A stretch of 64,000 bases of DNA, from the NCBI RefSeq assembly GCF_000420145.1, contig NZ_ATUJ01000006.1:110258-174257 (forward strand), in the 5' to 3' direction. The position numbers and the translations under genes are program-made. The notes below the pieces were generated by a model that ran no database searches, was not told the DNA's origin, and saw only the letters and a program-made list of their open reading frames with translations. The stretch comes from Paracoccus zeaxanthinifaciens ATCC 21588 (GTDB taxonomy: Bacteria > Pseudomonadota > Alphaproteobacteria > Rhodobacterales > Rhodobacteraceae). Below are positions 36,083-46,535 of the stretch, one piece after another; the first letter of the stretch is position 1; the number at the start of each line of letters is the position of its first letter.

Positions 36083-36961
36083 ATGTCCGCCCAAGCGCCG
36101 AAAATCAGCTTCGAGTTCTTCCCGCCGAAGACGCTGGATGCGTCCTTCCGGCTGTGGGAAACCGCGCGGGCGCTGGCGCCGATGGGACCGGACTTCGTGT
36201 CGGTCACCTATGGCGCCGGTGGCACCACCCGCCAGCTGACCCACGAGGCCGTCACCACGATCAACCGCCGCTATGGCCTGCCGGTCGCGGCGCATCTGAC
36301 CTGCGTCGAGGCCACCCGCGACGAGACGATGAAGATCGTCGACGACTACGCCCAAGCCGGTATCCGCGAGATTGTGGCCCTGCGCGGCGACGCGCCCAAG
36401 GGTGCCGACCGCTTCACGCCGCATCCCGAGGGCTTTGCCAACTCGATCGAGCTGATCGAGGCGATCGCCGCGCGTGGCGACATGACCATCCGCGTCGGCG
36501 CCTATCCCGAACCCCATCCCGACAGCGCGGACAGCGATGCCGACGTGGCATGGCTCAAGCGCAAGATCGACGCGGGCGCGACCAGCGCGATCACCCAGTT
36601 CTTCTTCGAGCCCGAGACCTTCTTTCGCTTCCGCGACAAATGCGTGGCCGCGGGGATCTATGCGCCGATCATTCCGGGCATCCTTCCGGTCCAGAGCTGG
36701 GCAGGCACCAAGCGCTTTGCCGCCACCTGCAACACCACCGTGCCCGCCTGGGCCGAAGAGGCGTTCCAGCTGGCCGAGCTGGACGGCCCCGAGGCGCATC
36801 GCCGCCTGGCGACCGACCTGTCGGTCGATCTGTGCGCGCGCCTGATCGAGGGGGGCGTGGACCGGCTGCACTTCTACACGCTGAACCGCCCCGAGCTGAC
36901 GCGCGACGTCTGCGCCGCGCTTGGCGTGACGGCCCGCCCGGAACTGAACGCGGTCGCCTGA
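36083..36961 (+). CDS. metF: 5,10-methylenetetrahydrofolate reductase
   Basis: FAD-dependent reductase supplying 5-methyltetrahydrofolate for methionine synthesis, 292 residues. The start MSAQAPKISFEFFPPKT follows AGAAAGGA. Conserved marks are VSVTYGAGGTTR, the catalytic Glu in SFEFFPPK, and VALRGDAPKG. With metR and bmt in the same window, two routes of homocysteine methylation are represented. The end lies within a hairpin shared with the convergent DUF2235 gene. Confidence 0.95.
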   Translation: MSAQAPKISFEFFPPKTLDASFRLWETARALAPMGPDFVSVTYGAGGTTRQLTHEAVTTINRRYGLPVAAHLTCVEATRDETMKIVDDYAQAGIREIVALRGDAPKGADRFTPHPEGFANSIELIEAIAARGDMTIRVGAYPEPHPDSADSDADVAWLKRKIDAGATSAITQFFFEPETFFRFRDKCVAAGIYAPIIPGILPVQSWAGTKRFAATCNTTVPAWAEEAFQLAELDGPEAHRRLATDLSVDLCARLIEGGVDRLHFYTLNRPELTRDVCAALGVTARPELNAVA

Positions 36962-36971
36962 CCGCTCAGGC
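36956..36971. terminator. Hairpin at the converging ends of metF and the DUF2235 gene
   Basis: GCCTGA and TCAGGC form a 6-bp stem with a 4-nt loop that includes both stop codons. No T run; weak terminator candidate. Confidence 0.35.
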
Positions 36972-38027
36972 CGGGTGGGGGCCCTGCCCCGGCGCGGCCT
37001 CGACCGGGGCCTCGCAGCCCTTGTCGGCCAGATGCCCCGTCAGGCGGCCCGGTCCCGCATAGGGGCAGGGCACCGACGGGTGCAGGCATTCGGTGGCAAA
37101 GCGCCCCGCCTGCCTGCCGCCCCGCGCAAGGAACAGCTTGCCCCATCGCCGCCACGTGCCCAGGGACGGCGCGGTGACATCGCAGGGAAACAGCGCCCGC
37201 CACCCGTCCGGCAGGGGCAGGCCGTGCGATTCGCCGCGTTCCAGCATCCAGACCAGCGGGATGTTCGACAGCGGCCTTGCGAATTCATACCCCGCCAGCT
37301 GCCCGCCGATATCGGGATGCGATCCGCGGAACCACGCCTGCTCGATCCGGCCCGCCGCGTGGTCGTCGTCCCACAGGACCGGCGCGAAGGCCAAGCGCGT
37401 CTCGTCCAGGGCAAGCGCCTGGTATCCGTGGGCGATCCCCTGTCCAAGATGCGCGTCGTGAAAGCGGAAGCGCGGCTCGGTCATCATCCACAGGAAGGGC
37501 AGGCGCAGGCCCAGCGACATGACCGCATCGAAGCAGCCCAGCATGCGGATCGGGGCCTCGGGGTGGCAGCGGCGTCGGCGGAACAGGTCCTGCGCCTTCT
37601 GCGGCCCGCCCCGGCGATAGAAGCGCCAGGCCAGCCGGATGTTGCGGGGCGTCGCGAATTCGGGGCGCAACAGCCCCACCCGCGCGATCATGCCCGCAAG
37701 GCTGCGCACCGCGAAACCGCCCCTGCTGTAGCCCATCATGAAGATCGGATCGCCCGGTCGCCAGCCCGAGGCCAGCCAGCCATAGGCCTCGACGATGCGT
37801 TCTTCCAGCGCGGTGCCCATGATCAGTTCGGGAAGGGTGCGCCACCGGTTCCACTGCTGGCCGATGGCGTAATGGACCCGCATCCGTTCGTTCGGACGCG
37901 GCAGGCCCAGCTCACCGCCCAGAAGGCGATGGATCCGGCCTATGGAACTGCGACGCCCCTGCGCAAGCGATGCGAAGGTGCCATCCATCAGCACCACATG
38001 CGTCCTGGTCGGCCGAATCGAATTCAT
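36966..38027 (-). CDS. DUF2235 alpha/beta hydrolase domain protein
   Basis: 353 residues. The N-terminus HVVLMDGTFASLAQG matches the start of the DUF2235 domain, and the nucleophile elbow is MMGYSRGGFAVRSLAG, near residue 97. Further on are MLGCFDAVMSLGL and HPDIGGQL. The same fold is found in Tle1-type lipases of type VI secretion, but no VgrG, Hcp or immunity-like gene is nearby, so a housekeeping hydrolase is more likely. Substrate unknown. Confidence 0.8.
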   Translation of the reverse strand: MNSIRPTRTHVVLMDGTFASLAQGRRSSIGRIHRLLGGELGLPRPNERMRVHYAIGQQWNRWRTLPELIMGTALEERIVEAYGWLASGWRPGDPIFMMGYSRGGFAVRSLAGMIARVGLLRPEFATPRNIRLAWRFYRRGGPQKAQDLFRRRRCHPEAPIRMLGCFDAVMSLGLRLPFLWMMTEPRFRFHDAHLGQGIAHGYQALALDETRLAFAPVLWDDDHAAGRIEQAWFRGSHPDIGGQLAGYEFARPLSNIPLVWMLERGESHGLPLPDGWRALFPCDVTAPSLGTWRRWGKLFLARGGRQAGRFATECLHPSVPCPYAGPGRLTGHLADKGCEAPVEAAPGQGPHPA

Positions 38028-38069
38028 GCCCCCAACCTAGCACGCCGTGCGGGAAGGGGGCATGTGACG

Positions 38070-39221
38070 TCACAGCGCCATGACGGTCGCGCGGGTCATC
38101 GCGCCGAAGCCGTTGAAGCGGGTGTTGGTGACCACGGAATAGGCCCCCGCCCCCTGGAAGACGACGAAATCGCCCTCGGCGATGTCGGCGGGCAGCGCCA
38201 GTTCGCCCGGCAGGCGATCCACCGAATCGCAGGTCGGGCCGAAGATGACGCGGCCGCCGGCGTCACCCTCGCGCAGGACGCCCTCGGCGGTATAGACCTC
38301 GATCCGGTCGATATTGCCGATGATCGGCAGCTCGGCCAGCCCGCCATAGGTGCCGTCGTTCAGGAACACGTCGCCGCCGTCGCGCACGCCCTTCACGCGG
38401 GTGATCAGCGCGAAGGCATCGGCGCACAGGCCCCGCCCCGGTTCGCAGACCAGGTCGGGCGCATCGTCACCGAACATCTCGGTCGTGGTGTCGCCAATCT
38501 CCTGGAAGATCGATTCCAGGTCCGGCTCGACCCCCACCACGCGATGCGAGGGGAAGCCCCCGCCCACGTTCAGGCGCGTGGCGCGCACGCCCGCCATGTC
38601 GCAGATGTCCTTGGCCACGCGGATATAGCTTTCCCACGCGATGGGGTCGGTGCATTGCGTTCCCGGATGGAAGGTCAGCGAGGGGATGTAGCCCCGGCGC
38701 GCGACCTCGGCCAGCAGCTCGGCCGCAAGCTCGGGACTGGCGCCGAATTTCGACCCGAAATCATAGGCCGCGCCCAGAACCGGCAGCTTGAAGCGGGGCG
38801 AGATCTCGACCCCCTGCCCGTCCACCTCGGTCGGGACCTGATCGAACAGCTTCTCCAGCTCGGAGCGGCTGTCCACCGACCATGCGCGGATGCCCGACCC
38901 CACGGCGTGCGCGATCTCGGAACGGGCGCGGACGGGGTTGTGGTAATGGCGCGCCGCGTCGGGGGCCATGCGCCCGATCAGGTCGATCTCGAACGGGGAT
39001 GCCACGTCGAAGCCGCGGATGCCCGCCGCCAGCAGGTTCTGGATCACGGCCTCGTCGGGGTTGGACTTGACGGCATAGGTCACGAAACCCGGGAAACCCT
39101 GAAGGAAACGCCGCGCCCGGTCCTGCAGCACCGTCGGCGCGAAGACCATGACCGGATGCTCGGGCTTCAGGTGACGGATCACCTCGGCCGGATTGTCCCA
39201 GACGGTCTTCTCTTGTCCCAT
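38070..39221 (-). CDS. Ornithine/lysine decarboxylase, group IV (PLP)
   Basis: PLP-dependent decarboxylase producing putrescine (or cadaverine), 383 residues, alanine-racemase fold. The Schiff-base Lys is in FVTYAVKSNPDEAV near residue 53. Other marks are HPGTQC, NVGGGFPSH, CEPGRGL and, near the C-terminus, the active-site Cys in FGPTCDSVDRL. It is divergent from an Lrp gene that might regulate it. Substrate choice between ornithine and lysine is not resolved. Confidence 0.9.
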   Translation of the reverse strand: MGQEKTVWDNPAEVIRHLKPEHPVMVFAPTVLQDRARRFLQGFPGFVTYAVKSNPDEAVIQNLLAAGIRGFDVASPFEIDLIGRMAPDAARHYHNPVRARSEIAHAVGSGIRAWSVDSRSELEKLFDQVPTEVDGQGVEISPRFKLPVLGAAYDFGSKFGASPELAAELLAEVARRGYIPSLTFHPGTQCTDPIAWESYIRVAKDICDMAGVRATRLNVGGGFPSHRVVGVEPDLESIFQEIGDTTTEMFGDDAPDLVCEPGRGLCADAFALITRVKGVRDGGDVFLNDGTYGGLAELPIIGNIDRIEVYTAEGVLREGDAGGRVIFGPTCDSVDRLPGELALPADIAEGDFVVFQGAGAYSVVTNTRFNGFGAMTRATVMAL

Positions 39222-39369
39222 GGCGGTTCCTTTCGCACGAAGGGTGTCAATTTTGGGCGCGAACCCAGACTGGCGCTTTTGGGTTCCGATTTCACCAATG
39301 AAAAGGGTAGTTATGCCTCACAGATCGGTTATTATGACGAATTGCATGTCATTTTGACGAAACGGCCAC

Positions 39370-39801
39370 ATGGACGATCTGGATCGCAACATCATCGCGC
39401 TTCTTTCCGGCGATGCACGCATGTCGCTGGCCGTCCTGGCGCGTCGGCTGAAGGTCGCGCGGTCCACCGCGCAGACCCGGCTGGAGCGACTGGAGGCCAC
39501 GGGCGCCATCGCCGGATACACGCTGCGGCTGGGCGAACAGGCCCGCGAGGGGCGCATCCGCGCGACCGTCCTGCTGGAGATCGCGCCCCGGTCCCTTGCG
39601 GGCGTGATGACCCGCCTGCGGGCGATTTCCCAGGTCGAGCGCGTGCACACGACCAGCGGGCGGATCGACATGCTGGTGCAGCTGGCGACCGGATCCACGT
39701 CCGAGCTGGACGAGACGCTGGACCGCATCGGCGCGATCGAGGGCGTGCGCGGCAGCGAGAGCCTGATCCACCTGTCCACCAAGCTGGATCGCGCCACCTG
39801 A
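39370..39801 (+). CDS. Lrp/AsnC family regulator
   Basis: 143 residues. A helix-turn-helix (SLAVLARRLKVARSTAQTRLERLE, about 19-42) is followed by a RAM domain with TSGRIDMLVQLATGSTSELDE. It is transcribed away from the ornithine decarboxylase gene across a 148-nt gap. Control of that gene by a basic amino acid is possible but inferred. Confidence 0.88.
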   Translation: MDDLDRNIIALLSGDARMSLAVLARRLKVARSTAQTRLERLEATGAIAGYTLRLGEQAREGRIRATVLLEIAPRSLAGVMTRLRAISQVERVHTTSGRIDMLVQLATGSTSELDETLDRIGAIEGVRGSESLIHLSTKLDRAT

Positions 39802-39912
39802 GCCACGCGGACGTTGATTTGCGCGGCATCCGGCGCGACCATCGGACCATGACGGGGCGATTCCCCGCGATTTCGCCGGGATGGTTCCCCTTCGCCTGAA
39901 AGGGGGTTTCGC

Positions 39913-40677
39913 ATGACGTCTCACGGCATGCCCTGCTGGTACGAGCTTTCGACCGCGGATGGCGGCCTTGCCGATGCGGGCGGCTTCTATGCCGCGCTTC
40001 TGGGTTGGCAGGTCGCGGATTCGGGGATGGAGGGGTTCAGCTATCACCTTGCGCGCCTGGGTGACCGGATGGCGGCAGGCCTGATGGAGATGCCCGGAAT
40101 GCCCCCGGCCTGGACCATCTATTTCGAGGTCGCCGACGCCGAGGCCACCTGCGGGCTGGTCGCCGAGACCGGCGGCACCGTCCTGCGCGAACCCGCCGAG
40201 ATTCCCGGCACCGGACGTTTTGCGATCCTGTCCGACCCGCAGGGCGCGGTCTTCGGCATCCTCGAACCCGCGCCCATGGAGGATCCGCAGCCCGGCGCCT
40301 TCGACATGGCGACCCCCGGCATGGCCAACTGGAACGAGCTGATGACCGCCGATCCCGAAGCCGCGCTGGACTTCTATGATCGCGTCTTCGGCTGGCAGCC
40401 GGGACAGGCGATGGATATGGGCGATCAGGGCAAGTACCACATCTTCACGCATGACGGATCCGATACCGGCGGCATGATGGGCCTGATGGGAATGCCGCAG
40501 CCCTTCTGGATGCCCTATTTCGGCCACGGCGCGATCGCGCGGGCGGCGGACCATGCGCGCGACCTGGGCGGCCAGGTCCTGCATGGCCCCGAAGAGGTGC
40601 CGGGCGGGATGCATGTCCTGATGATCCGCGATCCGCAGGGTGCGCATTTCGGGCTGGTCGGCCCGAAGGGCGACTGA
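39913..40677 (+). CDS. VOC-family protein with two glyoxalase-like domains
   Basis: 254 residues forming two vicinal-oxygen-chelate modules (about 7-118 and 134-250). Each begins with a similar motif, CWYELSTAD...FYAALLGW and NWNELMTAD...FYDRVFGW. A ribosome-binding site AAAGGGGG lies before the ATG. Possible metal ligands include HARL-like and MHVLMIRDPQGAHFGL positions. The reaction is unknown; members include bleomycin-binding and dioxygenase-like proteins. Confidence 0.85.
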   Translation: MTSHGMPCWYELSTADGGLADAGGFYAALLGWQVADSGMEGFSYHLARLGDRMAAGLMEMPGMPPAWTIYFEVADAEATCGLVAETGGTVLREPAEIPGTGRFAILSDPQGAVFGILEPAPMEDPQPGAFDMATPGMANWNELMTADPEAALDFYDRVFGWQPGQAMDMGDQGKYHIFTHDGSDTGGMMGLMGMPQPFWMPYFGHGAIARAADHARDLGGQVLHGPEEVPGGMHVLMIRDPQGAHFGLVGPKGD

Positions 40678-40746
40678 CCGCAAGCGTCTCTTGGCCTTTC
40701 GGCCTGCATTCGCTAATCCCGTCCTCAAGCAAGGGGATGTGAAGCG

Positions 40747-43608
40747 ATGACCATGGACAAGAGCTTTGACGCCCGCGCAGCCGAGGCACGGATCAGCGCG
40801 GAGTGGGAACGGAACGGGGCATTCGCCGCCGGGGCGAATGCCCGGCGGTCCGAGACCTTCACGGTGATGATCCCGCCGCCCAACGTCACGGGCAGCCTGC
40901 ATATCGGCCACGCCTTCAACAACACGCTGCAGGACATCCTTGTCCGCTGGCACCGGATGCGCGGCTTCGACACGCTGTGGCAGCCCGGCCAGGACCACGC
41001 GGGCATCGCGACGCAGATGGTCGTCGAACGCCAGATGGCGCAGCGCGGCGAACCGGGCCGGCGCGAGATCGGCCGCGACGCCTTCGTCGAGAAGATCTGG
41101 GCCTGGAAGCAGGAATCGGGTGACACGATCATCAACCAGCTGAAGCGCCTTGGCGCATCCTGCGACTGGTCGCGCAACGCCTTCACCATGTCGGGCGCCC
41201 CCGGTGCGCCCGCGGGCGAGGATGGCAATTTCCACGACGCCGTGATCCGCGTCTTCGTCGACCTCTACAACAAGGGCATCATCTATCGCGGCAAGCGGCT
41301 GGTGAACTGGGACCCGCATTTCGAGACCGCGATCAGCGATCTCGAGGTCGAGAACCGCGAGGTTCCCGGCCACATGTGGCACTTCAAGTACCCGCTGGCC
41401 GGCGGCGAGACCTATGAATACGTGGAACGCGACGAGGACGGCACCGTCACCCTGCGCGAGACCCGCGACTATATCGCCATCGCCACGACCCGCCCCGAGA
41501 CGATGCTGGGCGACGGCGCGGTCGCGGTGCATCCCGACGACCCCCGCTATGCCCCCATCGTCGGCAAGCTGGTCGAGATCCCCGTGGGTCCCAAGGAACA
41601 GCGCCGCCTGATCCCGATCATCACCGACGAATATCCCGACCCCGATTTCGGGTCGGGCGCGGTCAAGATCACCGGCGCGCATGACTTCAACGACTACGAG
41701 GTCGCCAAGCGCAACGACATCCCGCTGTTCGCGCTGCTGGACACCAAGGGCGCGCTGCGCACCGACGGGCTGTCCTATGACGAAAGCGCCGCGATCGCAT
41801 CGCGCGCCGCGCGGGGCGAGGATGTGGGCGACGTGTCGAACGTGAACCTCGTCCCCGAGGATCTGCGCGGGCTGGACCGCTATGACGCGCGCAAGCGGGT
41901 GATCGACCAGATCACCGCCGACGGCCTTGCCGTGACCTATCTCCACAAGGAGATCGAGAAGGAGACCGGCGCCGAGCATCTGGAACGCCGCCCCGTGATC
42001 GAGAACAAGCCGATCATGCAGCCCTTCGGCGACCGCTCGGGCGTGGTGATCGAACCCATGCTGACCGACCAGTGGTTCGTGGACACGCAGCGCATCGTCG
42101 GCCCCGCGCTGGATGCCGTGCGCGAGGGTCGGACCCAGATCCTGCCGGAACAGCACAAGAAGGTCTATTTCAACTGGCTCGAGAACATCGAGCCCTGGAC
42201 CATCTCGCGCCAGCTGTGGTGGGGCCACCAGATCCCGGTGTGGTACGACGAGGACGGCAACCAGTACTGCGCCCCGACCGAGGCCGAGGCCCAGGCAATG
42301 GCGCCGGGCAAGGTGCTGACCCGCGACCCCGACGTGCTGGACACCTGGTTCAGCAGCGGGCTGTGGCCCATCGGCACGCTCGGCTGGCCGGAACCCACGC
42401 CGGAACTGGAGAAGTACTTCCCGACCGACGTGCTGGTCACGGGCTTCGACATCATCTTCTTCTGGGTCGCCCGGATGATGATGATGCAGTTGGAGGTGGT
42501 GAAGGACATCCCCTTCCACACCGTCTATGTCCACGGGCTGGTGCGCGACGAAAAGGGCGCCAAGATGTCCAAGTCCAAGGGCAACGTCATCGACCCGCTG
42601 ACGCTGGTGGACGATTACGGTGCCGACGCGCTGCGCTTTACCCTGACCGGCATGGCCGCGATGGGCCGCGACCCCAAGCTGGGCCCGAAGCATGTCGAGG
42701 TGAACCGCAACTTCGTCACCAAGATCTGGAACGCCACCCGGTTCGCGGAAATGAACGGCGTGCGCGGCGGCGTGGCACGGCCCGCGCCCGCCCATACCGT
42801 GAACCGCTGGATCATCGGCGAGGTCGCGCGCATCCGCCAGTCCACCGACGAGGCGCTGGCCGCCTATCGCTTCAACGATGCGGCGACGGGGCTTTACGCC
42901 TTCGTCTGGGGCAAGGTCTGCGACTGGTACGTGGAATTCGCCAAGCCCCTGTTCGACGGCGAGCACGCCGAGGAAACCCGCGCCACGATGGGCTGGGTGC
43001 TGGACCAGTGCTACCTGCTGCTGCACCCGATCATGCCCTTCGTCACCGAGGAGCTGTGGTCCCTGACGGGCGACCGCGACGGCATGCTGGTCCATGGCGA
43101 ATGGCCCGAATACGGGCCCGAGCTGATCGACGCCGATGCCGACCGCCAGATGAACTGGGTCATCCAGCTGATCGAGGCCGTGCGTTCGGCCCGCGCGCAG
43201 ATGGGTGTTCCCGCCGGCGCGAAGCTGGACCTGATCGTGACCGAGGCCGACGATGCGGCCCGCGCCGCACTGGCCGCCAACGCCCCGCTGATCGAGCGGA
43301 TGGCCCGCGTGAACGCGCCCGTCGAAGGCGAGGCGGGCCGCGGCATGATCGCGGTCTCGGCCACGGGGGCGTCCTTCGCGCTGCCCATCGGGGACGTGAT
43401 CGACGTGGCCGCCGAAACCGCGCGCCTGCAGAAATCGCAGGCCAAGACGACCAAGGATACCGACGGCCTGCGCAAGCGCCTGTCCAATCCGAAATTCGTC
43501 GAGAACGCCGAGCCCGAGGTCATCGACGAGACCCGCGACAAGCTGGCCGCGCTGGAGGACGACCTTGCGCGTCTTCAGGCCGCGCTGGACCAGCTGGCAG
43601 CGATGTGA
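40747..43608 (+). CDS. valS: Valine-tRNA ligase
   Basis: Class I aminoacyl-tRNA synthetase, 953 residues. HIGH is in [11 protein letters not shown] near residue 50, and KMSKS is in [13 protein letters not shown] near residue 600. The editing (CP1) domain lies between, and a C-terminal coiled coil occupies about the last 70 residues. A second ATG is 6 nt downstream. A 1248-aa frame on the minus strand over this gene is a shadow. It ends at a strong bidirectional terminator. Confidence 0.97.
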   Translation: MTMDKSFDARAAEARISAEWERNGAFAAGANARRSETFTVMIPPPNVTGSLHIGHAFNNTLQDILVRWHRMRGFDTLWQPGQDHAGIATQMVVERQMAQRGEPGRREIGRDAFVEKIWAWKQESGDTIINQLKRLGASCDWSRNAFTMSGAPGAPAGEDGNFHDAVIRVFVDLYNKGIIYRGKRLVNWDPHFETAISDLEVENREVPGHMWHFKYPLAGGETYEYVERDEDGTVTLRETRDYIAIATTRPETMLGDGAVAVHPDDPRYAPIVGKLVEIPVGPKEQRRLIPIITDEYPDPDFGSGAVKITGAHDFNDYEVAKRNDIPLFALLDTKGALRTDGLSYDESAAIASRAARGEDVGDVSNVNLVPEDLRGLDRYDARKRVIDQITADGLAVTYLHKEIEKETGAEHLERRPVIENKPIMQPFGDRSGVVIEPMLTDQWFVDTQRIVGPALDAVREGRTQILPEQHKKVYFNWLENIEPWTISRQLWWGHQIPVWYDEDGNQYCAPTEAEAQAMAPGKVLTRDPDVLDTWFSSGLWPIGTLGWPEPTPELEKYFPTDVLVTGFDIIFFWVARMMMMQLEVVKDIPFHTVYVHGLVRDEKGAKMSKSKGNVIDPLTLVDDYGADALRFTLTGMAAMGRDPKLGPKHVEVNRNFVTKIWNATRFAEMNGVRGGVARPAPAHTVNRWIIGEVARIRQSTDEALAAYRFNDAATGLYAFVWGKVCDWYVEFAKPLFDGEHAEETRATMGWVLDQCYLLLHPIMPFVTEELWSLTGDRDGMLVHGEWPEYGPELIDADADRQMNWVIQLIEAVRSARAQMGVPAGAKLDLIVTEADDAARAALAANAPLIERMARVNAPVEGEAGRGMIAVSATGASFALPIGDVIDVAAETARLQKSQAKTTKDTDGLRKRLSNPKFVENAEPEVIDETRDKLAALEDDLARLQAALDQLAAM

Positions 43609-43613
43609 AACGC

Positions 43614-43639
43614 AAGGGGCGGCCCGATGGCCGCCCCTT
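43614..43639. terminator. Bidirectional terminator between valS and the aminotransferase gene
   Basis: A perfect 11-bp stem (AAGGGGCGGCC with GGCCGCCCCTT) with a CGAT loop, located between the convergent stops. Confidence 0.87.
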
Positions 43640-43641
43640 CG

Positions 43642-44739
43642 TCATTCCAGCGATGCGATCGCCTGCGGCAGGCGTTCCTCGAATATCGCAAGCTCGGTTT
43701 CCGGGGCGCAGCTGATGCGGATGCAGCGGTCCAGCGGCGCGACGCCCGGCATGCGGATGAAGACCCCGCGTTCCTGCAACGCGCCCACCAGCGCCCGCGA
43801 GAACGCTCCGTCGCGCCCCGTGTCCAGCGCCACGAAATTCGTGGCCGAGGGCAGCGCCCGCATCCCGTTGTCGGCCCCGATCTGCGCGATCCGGTCCCGC
43901 GCCGCCGCGACCGAGGCCACGACATGGGCCAGCCAGCCCTGGTCCAGCAACGCGACCAGCGCGCCGATCTGGGCGATGCGGTTCACGCCGAAATGGTTGC
44001 GGATGCGGTCGAAGCCCGCGATCAGGTCGCGATCCCCGATGGCATAGCCGATCCGCGCGCCCGCCAGCCCGTAGGCCTTGGAGAAGGTCCGCATGCGGAT
44101 CACGCGCGGATCCTCCGCCGCGATCCGCGGCACCGCGGACTGCGGGGCGAACTCGACATAGGCCTCGTCCAGGATCAGCAGGCAGTCGGGCGGCAGGCGG
44201 TCCAGCATGGCGGTCACGACCGACGCGTCGTGCCAGCTGCCCATCGGGTTGTCGGGATTGGCCAGATAGACCAGCTTCGCGCCGACCTGCCGCGCGCGGT
44301 CCAGCAACGCCTCGGGATCCTCGGCGTCATCGCGATAGGGGACCTTGTGCAGGACGCCCCCGAAGCCCGCGACGTGATAGTTGAAGGTCGGATAGGCCCC
44401 TTCCGAGGTCACGACCGCATCGCCCGGCCCGACGATCAGCCGCACCAGGTTGCCCAGCAGCCCGTCGATCCCCTCGCCCACCAGGAGATGCGCGGCATCG
44501 ATCCCCAGATGCGTCGACAGCGCCTGCCGCAGATCGTGGCTGGGCGCGTCGCCGTATTTCCAGATCTCGGCCACGGCCTCGCGCATGGCGCGGGCGGCCA
44601 GGGGGCTGGGTCCGAAGGCGCTCTCGTTCGCGCCAAGCCGCGCGTCGAAGGGGCGGCCCATGCGGCGTTCGAGTTCCTCGGGGCCGGTGAAGGGCACCGT
44701 CTGGGGAAGGGATGCGGGGATCGGGGCAAATCTTGTCAT
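43642..44739 (-). CDS. Class I/II PLP aminotransferase (HisC-like)
   Basis: 365 residues from MTRFAPIPASLPQTVPF; the open frame runs 8 codons further to 44763. The PLP-binding Lys is in RTFSKAYGLAGARIGYAIG near residue 217, with LANPDNPMG and LILDEAYVEF. It resembles histidinol-phosphate aminotransferase, but no his genes are near, and such HisC2 paralogs often use other substrates. It is followed upstream on the same strand by a stand-alone RAM-domain gene. Confidence 0.82.
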   Translation of the reverse strand: MTRFAPIPASLPQTVPFTGPEELERRMGRPFDARLGANESAFGPSPLAARAMREAVAEIWKYGDAPSHDLRQALSTHLGIDAAHLLVGEGIDGLLGNLVRLIVGPGDAVVTSEGAYPTFNYHVAGFGGVLHKVPYRDDAEDPEALLDRARQVGAKLVYLANPDNPMGSWHDASVVTAMLDRLPPDCLLILDEAYVEFAPQSAVPRIAAEDPRVIRMRTFSKAYGLAGARIGYAIGDRDLIAGFDRIRNHFGVNRIAQIGALVALLDQGWLAHVVASVAAARDRIAQIGADNGMRALPSATNFVALDTGRDGAFSRALVGALQERGVFIRMPGVAPLDRCIRISCAPETELAIFEERLPQAIASLE

Positions 44740-44782
44740 GGCGCGCAGAATACCCGCGCGCATGGCAGCCGCAAGATGGGCC

Positions 44783-45019
44783 TCAGAAGGCCCGGAAGGT
44801 CATGGTGGTCAGGGTGCGGCTGATATGGGGGATGTCGAACAGCCGATCCGACAGGAAGCGGCCGACATCCTCGTCCTCGGGGATGTAGACCTTGGCGATC
44901 AGATCGTAATCCCCCGAGGTCGAGAACAGCTCGCTCACGACCTCTCGGTCGTAGATCGCCTCGGCCACCTGGTAGGTCTTGCCGGGTTCGCAGCGGAACT
45001 GCACGAAGACTGCTCGCAT
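44783..45019 (-). CDS. Stand-alone RAM domain (Lrp/AsnC ligand-binding domain)
   Basis: 78 residues starting MRAVFVQFRCEPGKTYQVAE behind AGGAG. The whole protein is the beta-alpha-beta-beta-alpha-beta effector domain of Lrp proteins (SGDYDLIAKVYIP), with no DNA-binding part. The frame is open upstream, but the ribosome-binding site fixes the start. Such proteins form ring oligomers that bind amino acids and may associate with full-length Lrp proteins, of which three are encoded in this window. Confidence 0.85.
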   Translation of the reverse strand: MRAVFVQFRCEPGKTYQVAEAIYDREVVSELFSTSGDYDLIAKVYIPEDEDVGRFLSDRLFDIPHISRTLTTMTFRAF

Positions 45020-45047
45020 CGGGTTCTCCTGTCCTTGCGGCGCGAGG

Positions 45048-46424
45048 TTAGACCGTGGGCGCGGCGCGGGTCCAGTCCCCCCGCGCATGGCCGCGCCAGA
45101 ACCGCGCCATCAGCAGGATCGCGGCCAGCGTCAGCCCCACGCACAGCCCCAGCCACAGCCCCGCCGCGCCGACGCCAAGCGGGAAGGCCAGCGCCCAGGC
45201 CACCGGCATGCCGACCACCCAGTAGCTGAAGCCCGCCATCCACATCGGCACGCGCGTGTCCTGCACCCCGCGCAGGAAGCCCAGGGCGATCACCTGGAAG
45301 GCGTCGGTCAGCTGGAACAGCGCGGCGAAAGTCAGCAGCGACACGCCGATGGCCACGATCTCGGGGGCCTGCGGGTCGTTCGGGTCCATGTACAGCTGCA
45401 CCAGGCCGGGGGCGAAGAAGATGTAGATCGCGATGGCGATGATCGCGAAGACCAGCGACATGGCCGTCACCGTGATGGCCGCGTCCCGCATCCAGGCGCG
45501 GTCGCCCCGCCCCTTGGCCTGGCCCACGCGCACGGTGGCCGCGTTGGACAGGCCCAGATGCGCCATGAAGGTGATCGCGGTGATCTGCAGCGCGATCCCG
45601 TGGGCCGCCAGCTGCTGCGTGCCGATCCAGCCCATCATGATGTTCGAGGCGACGAACAGCCCGCCCTCGGCCAGCATGGTCAGGCCGATGGGCCAGCCGA
45701 GGCGCGCGACCTCGGCCATGGCATGCCAGTCGGGCTTCCAGAAGCGCTGGAACAGCGCGTATTTGCGCGCCTCGGCCAGCCAGGCGGCATAGAGCGCCAG
45801 CAGGACCAGCTGGAACAGCTGGACCGTGAAGCTGGCAAGGGCCGCGCCGGTCACGCCCAGTTCGGGCACGCCCAGGTTGCCGAAGATCAGCACCCAGTTC
45901 AGGAACAGGTTCAGCGGCAGCCCCGCCAGCGTGACCCACATGACGATGGCCGTCCGTTCCATCGCGGCAAGATATGACGACAGGGTCAGCTGGCCCAGCA
46001 CCAGCGCCAGGCCCCAGCCCGCGATGCGCAGGTATTCCTGCGCCAGCGCGCTGACGGCGGGCGTCTGGCCAAGCGCCAGCAGGATCGGCTCGGACCACCA
46101 CAGAAGCGGCATGCCCAGAAGCGCGAATCCCGCCGACAGCCACAGCGCCATGCGGGTGCCGCGGCGGACCTCGGTCTCGCGGCCGGCGGCGATGTTGGTG
46201 GCGATGGGGCCCATCACGGCGGTGCCGAAGCCCATGCCCAGGAAGAACAGGATATGGAAGCACGAGGTCGCGATCACCAGCGCGGCAAGGGGCTCGACCC
46301 CGTACCAGCCGATCATGACGGTATCGCCCACGCCGATGGCCATGCGAGCAAGATGGCTGCCGATCAGCGGCAACCCAAGCGCGAGCGTCGCGCGGATATG
46401 GGGGCGATAGCGTGCGTATGACAT
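45048..46424 (-). CDS. MATE-family multidrug/Na+ efflux protein
   Basis: 458 residues from [19 protein letters not shown]; an ATG 12 nt upstream (46436) is an alternative start. There are twelve predicted helices in two MatE halves (about 15-175 and 240-400), with conserved [16 protein letters not shown] and [15 protein letters not shown]. It is NorM-like. The substrate is unknown. The longer 757-residue frame seen here is an artefact of G+C richness and lies over pyrB. It is divergent from pyrB. Confidence 0.88.
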   Translation of the reverse strand: MSYARYRPHIRATLALGLPLIGSHLARMAIGVGDTVMIGWYGVEPLAALVIATSCFHILFFLGMGFGTAVMGPIATNIAAGRETEVRRGTRMALWLSAGFALLGMPLLWWSEPILLALGQTPAVSALAQEYLRIAGWGLALVLGQLTLSSYLAAMERTAIVMWVTLAGLPLNLFLNWVLIFGNLGVPELGVTGAALASFTVQLFQLVLLALYAAWLAEARKYALFQRFWKPDWHAMAEVARLGWPIGLTMLAEGGLFVASNIMMGWIGTQQLAAHGIALQITAITFMAHLGLSNAATVRVGQAKGRGDRAWMRDAAITVTAMSLVFAIIAIAIYIFFAPGLVQLYMDPNDPQAPEIVAIGVSLLTFAALFQLTDAFQVIALGFLRGVQDTRVPMWMAGFSYWVVGMPVAWALAFPLGVGAAGLWLGLCVGLTLAAILLMARFWRGHARGDWTRAAPTV

Positions 46425-46535
46425 GGGCAAGGCCATATCCCCTGCCGCCCCTTCGGGCAAGCCGCAGACCGCTGCCGCTTGCCGCAATCCCCCCCATCTG
46501 CGATAGATCGCCCGTCCCCGACCATGAGGCCGCCC

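Noticed and set aside
39349..43095. A 1248-residue open frame on the minus strand
   Set aside because: Antisense to valS and the VOC gene, which are well-supported; the product is His/Gly/Arg-rich without motifs.
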